DNA of 10,406 nucleotides from Chloroflexota bacterium (lineage in GTDB: Bacteria > Chloroflexota > UBA6077 > JADZDV01): assembly GCA_020850915.1 (NCBI GenBank), contig JADZDV010000157.1, positions 1 through 10,406 of the forward strand, given 5' to 3'. The notes beneath the pieces were generated by a model. That model saw nothing but the letters and a program-made list of their open reading frames with translations, ran no database searches and had not been told where the DNA came from. Position 1 is the stretch's first letter; every line of letters begins with the position of its first letter. This document shows, one piece after another, positions 5,522 through 10,406 of this stretch. A program made the position numbers and the translations under genes.

Positions 5522-6679
5522 ATGCGCATCGCGGTTCTTACGGGTGGCGGCGACGTTCCCGGTCTGAACTCCTGCATCAAGGCGGTGGTCAAGAGCGCCG
5601 AGGCCAACGGCTGGGACGTCATCGGCATCCGCCGGGGCTGGGGCGGACTGCTGAGCTTCGACCTGGACGACGAGACGGCCTCGCGCGCAGCGCACACGGA
5701 GCCGCTCACGCAGGCGAGCGTCCGAACGATCGATCGCTTCGGCGGCACCCACCTCCACACCTCTCGCACCAATCCTCAGCGCGTGCGTCCGGCGGATATG
5801 CCCCCGTTTCTGCTCAGCAGCAGCCCCGCGGATGGACAGGAGCGAGTGGACTGTACCCCGCACGTCCTGGACGTGCTCGAGCGCCTGGGCGTGGACGTCC
5901 TGGTGCCGATCGGGGGCGACGATACGCTGTCGTTCGCCGTCCGCCTTCACCAGGAAGGCGTGCGGGTCGTCGCCATTCCCAAGACCATGGACAACGACGT
6001 CTACGGCACCGACTACTGCATCGGCTTCAGCACCGCTGTCACCCGCGGAGTGGACTTCATCCACGCCCTGCGTACGCCGGCCGGCAGCCACGAGCGCATC
6101 GCGGTCGTCGAGGTGTTCGGCCGGAACAGCGGTGAGACCGCGCTCATCTCTGCCTACCTGGCTGACGTCGACCGCGTTGCCATCAGCGAGGTGCCGGTCG
6201 ACGTGGAGCGGCTCGCCGGGCTCCTCCTCGAGGACCGCCGGCGGAACCCGAGCCGCTATTCCATGCTGGTGATCTCCGAGGGCGCCAGCATGCTCGGGGG
6301 GCAGGTGGTCGAATACGGCCAGGAGGACGCCTACGGCCACCGCAAGCTGGGCGGTATCGGCCTGGCCACGTCAGAGGCGATCAAAGGGCTGACCTGCGTG
6401 GACACGGTCTACCAGCAGCTCGCCTATCTCATGAGGGCAGGCGCCCCGGACTCGCTTGACCGGATGGTCGCCGTGTCCTACGGGACGCTGGCGGTCCAGC
6501 AGATCGAGCATGGCTCGACCGGCGTGATGGTGGCTCTGCGCAATGGCAACTACACGACCGTGCCGGTCGACACTCCGATCCGCGGTGTGAAGCGCGTGGA
6601 CGTCGCCGAGCTGTACGACGAGGCGACGTACCGACCGCGTGTTCGCCACCTGCTGGGCAAGCCGATGTTCCTGTACTGA
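5522..6679 (+). CDS. 6-phosphofructokinase, PPi-type active site
   Basis: A 385-residue phosphofructokinase that phosphorylates fructose 6-phosphate at carbon 1 in glycolysis. The N-terminal phosphate loop is [10 protein letters not shown] (7-16), followed by GDDTLSF at 132-138, [17 protein letters not shown] at 153-169, [16 protein letters not shown] at 197-212, and the C-terminal sugar-phosphate region including SEGAS. Two positions separate phosphoryl donors: ATP enzymes have GGDG and PGTIDND; this one has GGDD (131-134) and PKTMDND (153-159), the pair found in pyrophosphate-dependent enzymes. It is therefore expected to use PPi and to work reversibly, in the cytosol. AGGAG at 5508-5512, 9 nt before the ATG, fixes the start. 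The gene stands alone and lies between inverted repeats, after a folded leader. Family is certain; donor is inferred from motifs. Confidence 0.93.
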   Translation: MRIAVLTGGGDVPGLNSCIKAVVKSAEANGWDVIGIRRGWGGLLSFDLDDETASRAAHTEPLTQASVRTIDRFGGTHLHTSRTNPQRVRPADMPPFLLSSSPADGQERVDCTPHVLDVLERLGVDVLVPIGGDDTLSFAVRLHQEGVRVVAIPKTMDNDVYGTDYCIGFSTAVTRGVDFIHALRTPAGSHERIAVVEVFGRNSGETALISAYLADVDRVAISEVPVDVERLAGLLLEDRRRNPSRYSMLVISEGASMLGGQVVEYGQEDAYGHRKLGGIGLATSEAIKGLTCVDTVYQQLAYLMRAGAPDSLDRMVAVSYGTLAVQQIEHGSTGVMVALRNGNYTTVPVDTPIRGVKRVDVAELYDEATYRPRVRHLLGKPMFLY

Positions 6680-6692
6680 ACCGAAGGCTACG

Positions 6693-6719
6693 CCGGAGTC
6701 TACTTTCTGCTGACTCTGG
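6693..6719 (+). terminator. Hairpin after pfk, possible terminator
   Basis: CCGGAGTC (6693-6700) pairs with GACTCTGG (6712-6719) through 8 bp with one G-U and an 11-nt loop, 13 nt after the pfk stop. No T-run follows, so intrinsic termination is uncertain. Confidence 0.35.
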
Positions 6720-6722
6720 TGA

Positions 6723-6745
6723 CCGCGGGTCTCACCGTGGCTCTG
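6723..6745 (-). repeat. Right copy of the 23-bp inverted repeat flanking pfk
   Basis: The reverse complement of this stretch matches 4809-4831 at 22 of 23 positions. Its outer end adjoins and slightly overlaps the transposase remnant on the minus strand, so the repeat is probably part of, or a junction with, that insertion sequence. Confidence 0.75.
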
Positions 6746-6920
6746 AATTGGAGCTTGTTGTGCGCTCTCAGGCACAAGCGGGCCGAAGCGGGCCATCCAG
6801 GCAGTGCTCCGCGCCACGCTCCAGCGTTTGGGCAGGAGAACGAGGCCGAGCTGGGCTTCAAGCAGTTTCACGACCTCCGGGTGGATGCCACGGGCGACGG
6901 TATCCTCGGCTGGGCCTGAG
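6741..6920 (-). pseudogene. IS5-family transposase C-terminal remnant
   Basis: A minus-strand frame from about 6916 reads ARGIHPEVVKLLEAQLGLVL then LPKRWSVARSTAWMARFGPL. This matches the end of IS5-type DDE transposases, whose consensus is ...EVVKR...GFVVLPKRWVVERTFAWLxRFRRL. In that consensus the Glu of VVER is the last catalytic acid; here it reads SVAR, so the catalytic Glu is lost. After a frameshift and stop, ERTTSSNSE at 6767-6741 continues the family's DYERTTSSxEA segment in another frame and the match ends at the inverted repeat. The first catalytic Asp residues and the N-terminus are absent. It is a decayed fragment, not an active element. It fills much of the gap between pfk and clpS, together with the repeat. 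Confidence 0.65.
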
Positions 6921-6965
6921 GCGGTGCGGCCCTGTTCCACGACGGCGACCTGGCTCCTCTCGCTC

Positions 6966-6994
6966 TTGGCGTACACGATTCTTGCTGGTAAGCT
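6966..6994 (+). promoter_or_regulatory. Candidate promoter of clpS
   Basis: TTGGCG (6966-6971), a 17-nt spacer and TAAGCT (6989-6994) are followed after 7 nt by the GTG start at 7002. This predicts a leaderless transcript; no Shine-Dalgarno sequence is present. Confidence 0.5.
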
Positions 6995-7001
6995 AAGTGC
7001 C

Positions 7002-7295
7002 GTGAGTCCGACAATTGTCCAGCCAGACCTCGACGAAGAAGTCATCCAGCGGCTCAAGGCGATTCCGCCGTTCAAGGTCGTCGTGCTCGACTGCGACTGT
7101 CACAGCTTTGACGAGGTTGAGGTCGCGCTCTGCCGCACCATTCCTCGGATGACGCGCGCCAAGGCGCACCAGCACGCCTACGAGGTCCACACCACCGGCG
7201 CCTCGGTGGTCGCTCGTGCGCCGAAAGAGCAGGCGGAGGCGTTCCAACACAAGCTCGCCGGCTTTGGACTCCGCGTGACCATCGAGCCAGACTAG
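7002..7295 (+). CDS. clpS: ClpS-family protease adaptor
   Basis: A 97-residue protein covering the whole ClpS core. The adaptor binds proteins with bulky N-terminal residues and delivers them to the AAA+ unfoldase ClpA/ClpC with ClpP. The strand FKVVVLDCDCHSFDEVEVAL (24-43) aligns with the family's YKVxLxNDDyxxfexV, IPRMTRAKAHQHAYEVHTTG (47-66) with the central helix and its conserved His (H63), and AEAFQHKLAGFGLRVTIEPD with the last helix and strand. The usual Asn-Asp-Asp of the N-degron pocket is Asp30-Cys31-Asp32, so the contact to the substrate alpha-amino group may differ. GTG 7002 is chosen because a promoter ends 7 nt before it and the upstream in-frame part reads through the antisense of the transposase remnant. 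A terminator-like hairpin follows. No clpA or clpP is nearby. Confidence 0.87.
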   Translation: MSPTIVQPDLDEEVIQRLKAIPPFKVVVLDCDCHSFDEVEVALCRTIPRMTRAKAHQHAYEVHTTGASVVARAPKEQAEAFQHKLAGFGLRVTIEPD

Positions 7296-7320
7296 CTCGC
7301 CACCACGGCAACGGTACGTG

Positions 7321-7337
7321 ACGCCCTCTGTGGGCGT
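7321..7337 (+). terminator. Terminator-like hairpin after clpS
   Basis: ACGCCC (7321-7326) and GGGCGT (7332-7337) form a perfect 6-bp stem with a 5-nt loop, 25 nt after the clpS stop. Only two Ts follow, so it is a weak intrinsic terminator at best. Confidence 0.45.
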
Positions 7338-7667
7338 TTGGCCTGCTGGTGGGTTACGCCCCGAATCCCCGAGGCCCTTCCGTTCATGGTTCAGCCCCAA
7401 TCGAGTGTGATGTGACTCACTTGCAGCGTTGGTGCCCCGGGAGTACGGCGGCTTGGACTCGGACAGACAGACCCGCGGCTGCCTCTTCGAGCTGCTCGCC
7501 CGCTATCGCGTCGCCATCGCCATGACTTTCCGCATGCGCTCTGGCGTGGGGGGCTTCAGTCGCGCCATGAGCACCGACCCGTAGGAGCGAGAGAGCGACG
7601 TGCCCGTGGTCGAGGGTGGCCATAGGTCCTCCGGCGAGCAGGCTGGGCAGACCGATCCTGACCCGCC
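7338..7667. other. Intergenic stretch without a recognised gene
   Basis: No reading frame here resembles a known protein. A 68-codon minus-strand frame at 7417-7623 is His/Ala/Glu-rich and has no family resemblance; adjacent frames are interrupted by stops. The only structured signal seen is the 18-nt motif at 7403-7420, which recurs at 9308-9325. The stretch may be a decayed gene or spacer. Confidence 0.4.
7403..7420 (+). repeat. 18-nt motif, first copy
   Basis: GAGTGTGATGTGACTCAC matches GAGTGTGACGTGACTAAC at 9308-9325 at 16 of 18 positions. It contains TGTGA-N6-TCACT, close to a CRP/FNR-type half-site pair, but it lies far (about 260 bp) from the downstream promoter. Function unknown. Confidence 0.4.
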
Positions 7668-7696
7668 TTGACCTTCGTCCGGGGCGTCGCTAGTAT
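7668..7696 (+). promoter_or_regulatory. Promoter of the metallo-hydrolase gene
   Basis: TTGACC (7668-7673), an exact 17-nt spacer and TAGTAT (7691-7696) make a good sigma-70-type promoter. Transcription would start near 7703, giving a leader of about 38 nt that holds the GAGGAG site at 7728-7733. Confidence 0.6.
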
Positions 7697-7740
7697 CGAA
7701 CGCACGAGTAAACAGCAATTCCCTCTTGAGGAGCAGGCAC

Positions 7741-8556
7741 ATGGCCGAGCGGCGTGCGCTGGTACGATGGTGCGGAGCCGGGATCGTGGAGCTGGCGACG
7801 CCAGACTACCGCCAGATGGCGTATGTGGACGCCTGGTTCTGGAGCAATCGCGGCTGGGCGGCTTTCGGTGTCGAGAAGCCGCCAGAGTACTCGAGCCCGG
7901 AAGGCCTGGTCCAGTATGTCAAGGCCAGAGGTGCCGAGTCGGTGCTCATCGCCCTCACTCACGATCACCTCGACCATATGGGCGACTACTTCGAGACTCT
8001 CACCACGCTGCACCAGGCGGGCATCAACCTCAAGACGGTGGCCCAGGCCGATATGGCGCGGTTCGGAATGGTGCAGAAGTACCGGGACGCTGGCCTGGAG
8101 CCGAGCGAGACGGTAGTGAACGCGGGCGGCGGGGTGAACATCGGCGGCTACGTCGAGTGGGACGGGATGAAGATCCGGGTCGTCCCGGCCGTGCATTCGA
8201 CCTTCTCCGGCTTCCCGCCGATCGGATACGTCCTGGAGGTTGGCGGCATCCGCTTCTACGCCTCCGGTGACACGGACGTCTACGGCGACATGCGTCTCGT
8301 GGGGCAGCGCTTCAAGCCGGACGTCGCTCTGGTGTGCGTGAGCGGCGGCGCCTTCACCATGGATCCCGAGGGCGCCGCGCTGGCCGTCGAGTTCCTCGGT
8401 GCGCCGATCGCCATTCCATACCACTATGGCCACAATCCGCTGTCGCTCGGCCCGGAGGCCGGCCAGCAGTTCCGCGAGCGTGTGAAGGCGACCATCCCCA
8501 ACCTGGACGTACGCGTCATGACCCCGGGCGAGACGATCGAGCTGTCGTTGCCCTGA
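7741..8556 (+). CDS. Metallo-beta-lactamase-fold hydrolase, UlaG/UPF0173-like
   Basis: A 271-residue cytosolic hydrolase of the metallo-beta-lactamase superfamily. The metal motif is THDHLDHMGD (73-82), with H74, H76, D78 and H79; VPAVHSTFSG supplies H152, YASGDTDVYGDM the bridging D177, and IPYHYGHNP the last His (228 or 231). The short beta-sandwich and the GDTD...PDVALV... order fit the UPF0173/UlaG branch, whose characterised member opens L-ascorbate 6-phosphate; most members have no known substrate. The N-terminus, GAGIVELATPDYRQMAYVDAWFW, departs from the usual strand carrying a DP motif. ATG 7741 is chosen because GAGGAG ends 7 nt before it and a promoter precedes that. It appears to be a single gene, convergent with the flavin-binding protein gene. 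Fold and metal site are secure; substrate is unknown. Confidence 0.88.
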   Translation: MAERRALVRWCGAGIVELATPDYRQMAYVDAWFWSNRGWAAFGVEKPPEYSSPEGLVQYVKARGAESVLIALTHDHLDHMGDYFETLTTLHQAGINLKTVAQADMARFGMVQKYRDAGLEPSETVVNAGGGVNIGGYVEWDGMKIRVVPAVHSTFSGFPPIGYVLEVGGIRFYASGDTDVYGDMRLVGQRFKPDVALVCVSGGAFTMDPEGAALAVEFLGAPIAIPYHYGHNPLSLGPEAGQQFRERVKATIPNLDVRVMTPGETIELSLP

Positions 8557-8562
8557 AAACGG

Positions 8563-8591
8563 GGTCGGGACGGCGCCGCGCTGTCCGGACC
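8563..8591. terminator. Hairpin between convergent genes
   Basis: GGTCGGGAC (8563-8571) can pair with GTCCGGACC (8583-8591), two 4-bp stems around one mismatch, in the 45-bp gap between two convergent genes. No T-run follows on either strand; it may act as a weak bidirectional terminator. Confidence 0.35.
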
Positions 8592-8601
8592 AGGCTCCTG
8601 G

Positions 8602-9201
8602 TTAGCTGACCAACCCGCTGCCCGGCGCTGCCGGCCTTTCCACCGGCACGACGCCGCGCGTGCCGGGCCCCTCCGGAGGGGCATCCCTCGGCCCGAGCGG
8701 ACCGCCACGCCGCGCCTTGGCGCTCCACTCCTCAACCTGGATCTCGAGGAGCGCCGTGCCCGAGAGATCCGCCTCGCTGGGCGCGTCGTAGTCCAGGCCG
8801 ATCGTCCGACCGGGAAAATATCGCCGCGTCATGCGGTCGTAGATCGCCCGCTGCTCGACCTCAGCCACGATCTGCCGCGCTCGCCCGAAGCCGACCACGC
8901 TTCGGTAATTCATCGAGTGGTACCTGGCGCTCCGAGAGTAGACGAGCCCGTCGAGCAGAGTGATGCTGACGCAGAGGGGTGCGCCGCTGGCCAGGTGGCT
9001 GGCCGCTCGGCCGCCCTTCGCGCTGTGGATGTAGAGGCGGTCCGGCTGGTCCGGGTCGAACTGGTAGCCGAACGGGATGACGAAGGGCTGACCGTCCTGC
9101 ACGAAGCCCACGTGGACAACCATCCCCTGTGCCACGATCGCGGCAGCCTCGTCCGGGACCGCGCGCTCGGGGTGGAGGCGAATGCGCGCACGTTCTCTCA
9201 T
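8602..9201 (-). CDS. Pyridoxamine 5'-phosphate oxidase-family flavin-binding protein, Nim-like
   Basis: A 199-residue split-barrel protein of the PNPOx-like superfamily. Visible in order: HPERAVPDEAAAIVAQGMVVHVGF (10-33), QPFVIPFGYQFD, LYIHSAKGGRAASHL (56-70), the flavin-contact strand PLCVSITLLDGLVYSRSARY (75-94), HSMNYRSVVGFGRAR (95-109), then EEWSAKARRGGP. This set is typical of the nitroimidazole-resistance (NimA) and related flavin-nucleotide-binding proteins (PF12900/COG3467), which bind FMN or F420 and whose natural reactions are mostly unknown. ATG 9201 is chosen because GAGGA lies 5-6 nt upstream and homologues start here. The last 30 residues are Pro/Gly-rich and not conserved in the family. 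The gene is convergent with the metallo-hydrolase and divergent from the amidohydrolase. Confidence 0.87.
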   Translation of the reverse strand: MRERARIRLHPERAVPDEAAAIVAQGMVVHVGFVQDGQPFVIPFGYQFDPDQPDRLYIHSAKGGRAASHLASGAPLCVSITLLDGLVYSRSARYHSMNYRSVVGFGRARQIVAEVEQRAIYDRMTRRYFPGRTIGLDYDAPSEADLSGTALLEIQVEEWSAKARRGGPLGPRDAPPEGPGTRGVVPVERPAAPGSGLVS

Positions 9202-9266
9202 CGGCTTCCTCACTGGACGAATGCCCAATTCTGGCACACCGAGCCCTGGGTCAGCCTCCCCATCCA

Positions 9267-9285
9267 ACCGGTCGCGGCTCCCACC
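9267..9285 (+). repeat. 19-bp direct repeat, copy 1
   Basis: ACCGGTCGCGGCTCCCACC, identical to 9336-9354 (69-bp period). Bases beyond the core agree partly on both sides, suggesting two diverged copies of a slightly longer unit. Confidence 0.8.
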
Positions 9286-9307
9286 CCTTCTGGCGACGAC
9301 GGTCGCA

Positions 9308-9325
9308 GAGTGTGACGTGACTAAC
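9308..9325 (+). repeat. 18-nt motif, second copy
   Basis: GAGTGTGACGTGACTAAC, 16 of 18 identical to 7403-7420. It sits between the two 19-bp direct repeats, in the gap that separates the divergent flavin-binding protein and amidohydrolase genes. Confidence 0.4.
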
Positions 9326-9335
9326 CAACTCCCCC

Positions 9336-9354
9336 ACCGGTCGCGGCTCCCACC
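9336..9354 (+). repeat. 19-bp direct repeat, copy 2
   Basis: Second identical copy of the 19-mer at 9267-9285. Confidence 0.8.
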
Positions 9355-9427
9355 GCCTGTAGGAACCGCGCGATCGCCACACCACAGCCGACGTGAGGCA
9401 CCCAAGCGCCCTGCCCTCGAGCACGTA

Positions 9428-9535
9428 GCTCCCGCTCCCTCTCCCGCTCCCTCTCCCGCTCTCGCTCCCGCTCTCGCTCTTGCTCTCGCTCCCGCTCTCG
9501 CTCTTGCTCTCGCTCTTGCTCTCGCTCTTGCTGTC
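9428..9535 (+). repeat. Hexanucleotide tandem array, 18 units
   Basis: Eighteen consecutive 6-nt units of the form GCTCYY (GCTCCC, GCTCTC, GCTCTT), with TCTCCC twice and GCTGTC as the last unit. Within it the 12-mer GCTCTCGCTCTT repeats three times in a row at 9494-9529, so duplications are recent at the 3' side. One strand is almost entirely pyrimidine apart from one G per unit. Length makes it prone to slippage. It ends at the -35 box of the amidohydrolase promoter. The opposite strand would read as Glu-Arg/Ser-Glu repeats, but that is a by-product of the hexamer. Confidence 0.9.
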
Positions 9536-9557
9536 GTTCAGAGGCCGCGGGTAGACT
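9528..9557 (+). promoter_or_regulatory. Candidate promoter of the amidohydrolase gene
   Basis: TTGCTG (9528-9533) at the 3' edge of the hexamer array, an 18-nt spacer and TAGACT (9552-9557) stand 6 nt before the ATG at 9564. This predicts a leaderless mRNA. The -35 box is built from the last two repeat units. Confidence 0.45.
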
Positions 9558-9563
9558 CTGGCT

Positions 9564-10406
9564 ATGCAGACCGTCATTTCCGCCGATCGCCTGTTTGATG
9601 GGACCGGTGATCCCTCGGTCGAGCGCGGCGCGGTGCTGGTCGAGGACGGCGTGATCCGCGAGGTCGGGACGATCGACACGCTCCATCGGCCCGGCGGCCC
9701 CTCCGAGCGGGCGCACTTTGCCGACTGCACCGTGCTTCCAGGCCTGATGGACTGCCACGTCCATCTGACGTTTAGCGGCTCGCCCCGTCCGCTGGGGGAG
9801 CTGCTCTCCGAGAGTCCGCGTGCTCTGCTCCTGCGGGCGTTGCACAACGCGCAGATAGCGCTCTCCGCGGGCATCACCACCGTGAAGGATCTCGGAGCCG
9901 CGGATGGGCTCTCGCTCAGCCTGCGAGATACCATCGCTCGCGGGCTCGTGCCCGGGCCACGCGTCCTGGCAGCGGGTGCGCCGATCACCACCACGGGTGG
10001 CCACTGCTACTGGCTGGGCGGCGAGGCCGATACGGCGGATGACGGGCGCCAGATGGTGCGCCGGCTGGTCAGGAGCGGCGCCGACGTGATCAAGGTCATG
10101 GCCACCGGCGGTCGGCTGACGGTCGGGAGCAACGTCTCGGCGGCGCAGTACAGCGTGGCCGAGATGTCTGCGCTCGTCGAGGACGCCCACCGCCTCGGTC
10201 GCAAGGTCTCGGCGCACGGGCACGGCACGGCCGGCATCCGAAACGCGGTGCTGGCAGGCGTGGACGTCGTCGAGCACTCGTCGTGGGTCGCCTCGCGGGC
10301 CAGCGACGAGGTGGAGTACGACGTCGACGTGGCGTCGGAGATGGCTCGCCGCGGCATCTTCCTGAATCCGACGCTCATGCCCGCCGAGGCGCACGTGGGC
10401 CTCGAC
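9564..10406 (+). CDS. Metal-dependent amidohydrolase, N-terminal part
   Basis: An open frame from ATG 9564 runs to the right edge without a stop, giving 281 residues of an enzyme usually about 400-430 long. The N-terminal beta-sandwich strand VISADRLFDGTGDP is followed by VLPGLMDCHVHL (58-68) with metal ligands H65 and H67. Then come AGITTVKDLG (102-111), GPRVLAAGAPITTTGGHCYW (131-150), ADVIKVMATGG (173-183) with K177 as the likely carboxylated bridging lysine, SAHGHG (217-222) and VEHSSW (236-241). The order fits the imidazolonepropionase-like/Xaa-Pro dipeptidase-like branch of the amidohydrolase superfamily, which hydrolyses C-N bonds in cyclic or peptide-like substrates. The last metal Asp lies beyond the edge. 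Start choice: no Shine-Dalgarno sequence, but TAGACT lies 6 nt upstream. Superfamily is secure; substrate is not. Confidence 0.9.
   Translation, partial: MQTVISADRLFDGTGDPSVERGAVLVEDGVIREVGTIDTLHRPGGPSERAHFADCTVLPGLMDCHVHLTFSGSPRPLGELLSESPRALLLRALHNAQIALSAGITTVKDLGAADGLSLSLRDTIARGLVPGPRVLAAGAPITTTGGHCYWLGGEADTADDGRQMVRRLVRSGADVIKVMATGGRLTVGSNVSAAQYSVAEMSALVEDAHRLGRKVSAHGHGTAGIRNAVLAGVDVVEHSSWVASRASDEVEYDVDVASEMARRGIFLNPTLMPAEAHVGLD

Noticed and set aside
9428..9535. Tandem array considered as a CRISPR
   Set aside because: Units are 6 nt without spacers; it is a simple-sequence repeat.
9321..10394. A 357-codon minus-strand open frame with Glu-Arg repeats
   Set aside because: The Glu-Arg run is the hexamer array read backwards, and the rest is antisense to the amidohydrolase.

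Overview
This is a GC-rich bacterial window whose gene set fits a Chloroflexota-like bacterium. That assignment is an inference from the overall flavour of the proteins: a PPi-type phosphofructokinase, a ClpS with a divergent pocket, a GntR regulator carrying a molybdate/tungstate-binding-like domain, and several start codons lying 5-7 nt after a -10 box. No rRNA or tRNA is present to confirm it. Most genes are ordinary chromosomal housekeeping or accessory genes; decayed fragments and repeats fill the gaps.

Layout from left to right. The 5' end of a family-4-type glycosyltransferase runs off the left edge on the minus strand. Upstream of it lies a frameshifted remnant of a response-regulator receiver domain, then a GNAT acetyltransferase (minus) divergent from a HIT-family Ap4A phosphorylase-like enzyme (plus). 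A minus-strand oxyanion module follows: a GntR regulator with a periplasmic-binding-protein-like sensor domain, a TupA-type lipoprotein starting inside the regulator gene at a TTG codon, and a TupB-type permease. No ATPase gene for this transporter is in the window. Next is an 838-bp gap, part of which looks like a structured 5' leader, then a phosphofructokinase with pyrophosphate-type active-site motifs. The leader and pfk gene are bracketed by a nearly perfect 23-bp inverted repeat; the right copy abuts a decayed IS5-family transposase C-terminus. ClpS follows, then a roughly 440-bp stretch with no recognised gene, a UlaG/UPF0173-like metallo-hydrolase (plus), a convergent Nim-like flavin-binding protein (minus), and a repeat-rich divergent intergenic region. 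The start of a metal-dependent amidohydrolase runs off the right edge.

How the parts relate. The regulator, tupA and tupB form one plausible operon for tungstate or molybdate uptake, and the regulator's fused binding domain may sense the imported anion. The other genes appear to be single transcription units. The least explained part is 4740-6920, where pfk, an unusual folded leader, inverted repeats and transposase debris sit together. This looks like a locus rearranged or delivered by insertion sequences. The second is 9267-9564, where direct repeats, a motif shared with the gap upstream of the metallo-hydrolase, and an 18-unit hexamer array stack up in front of the amidohydrolase promoter.
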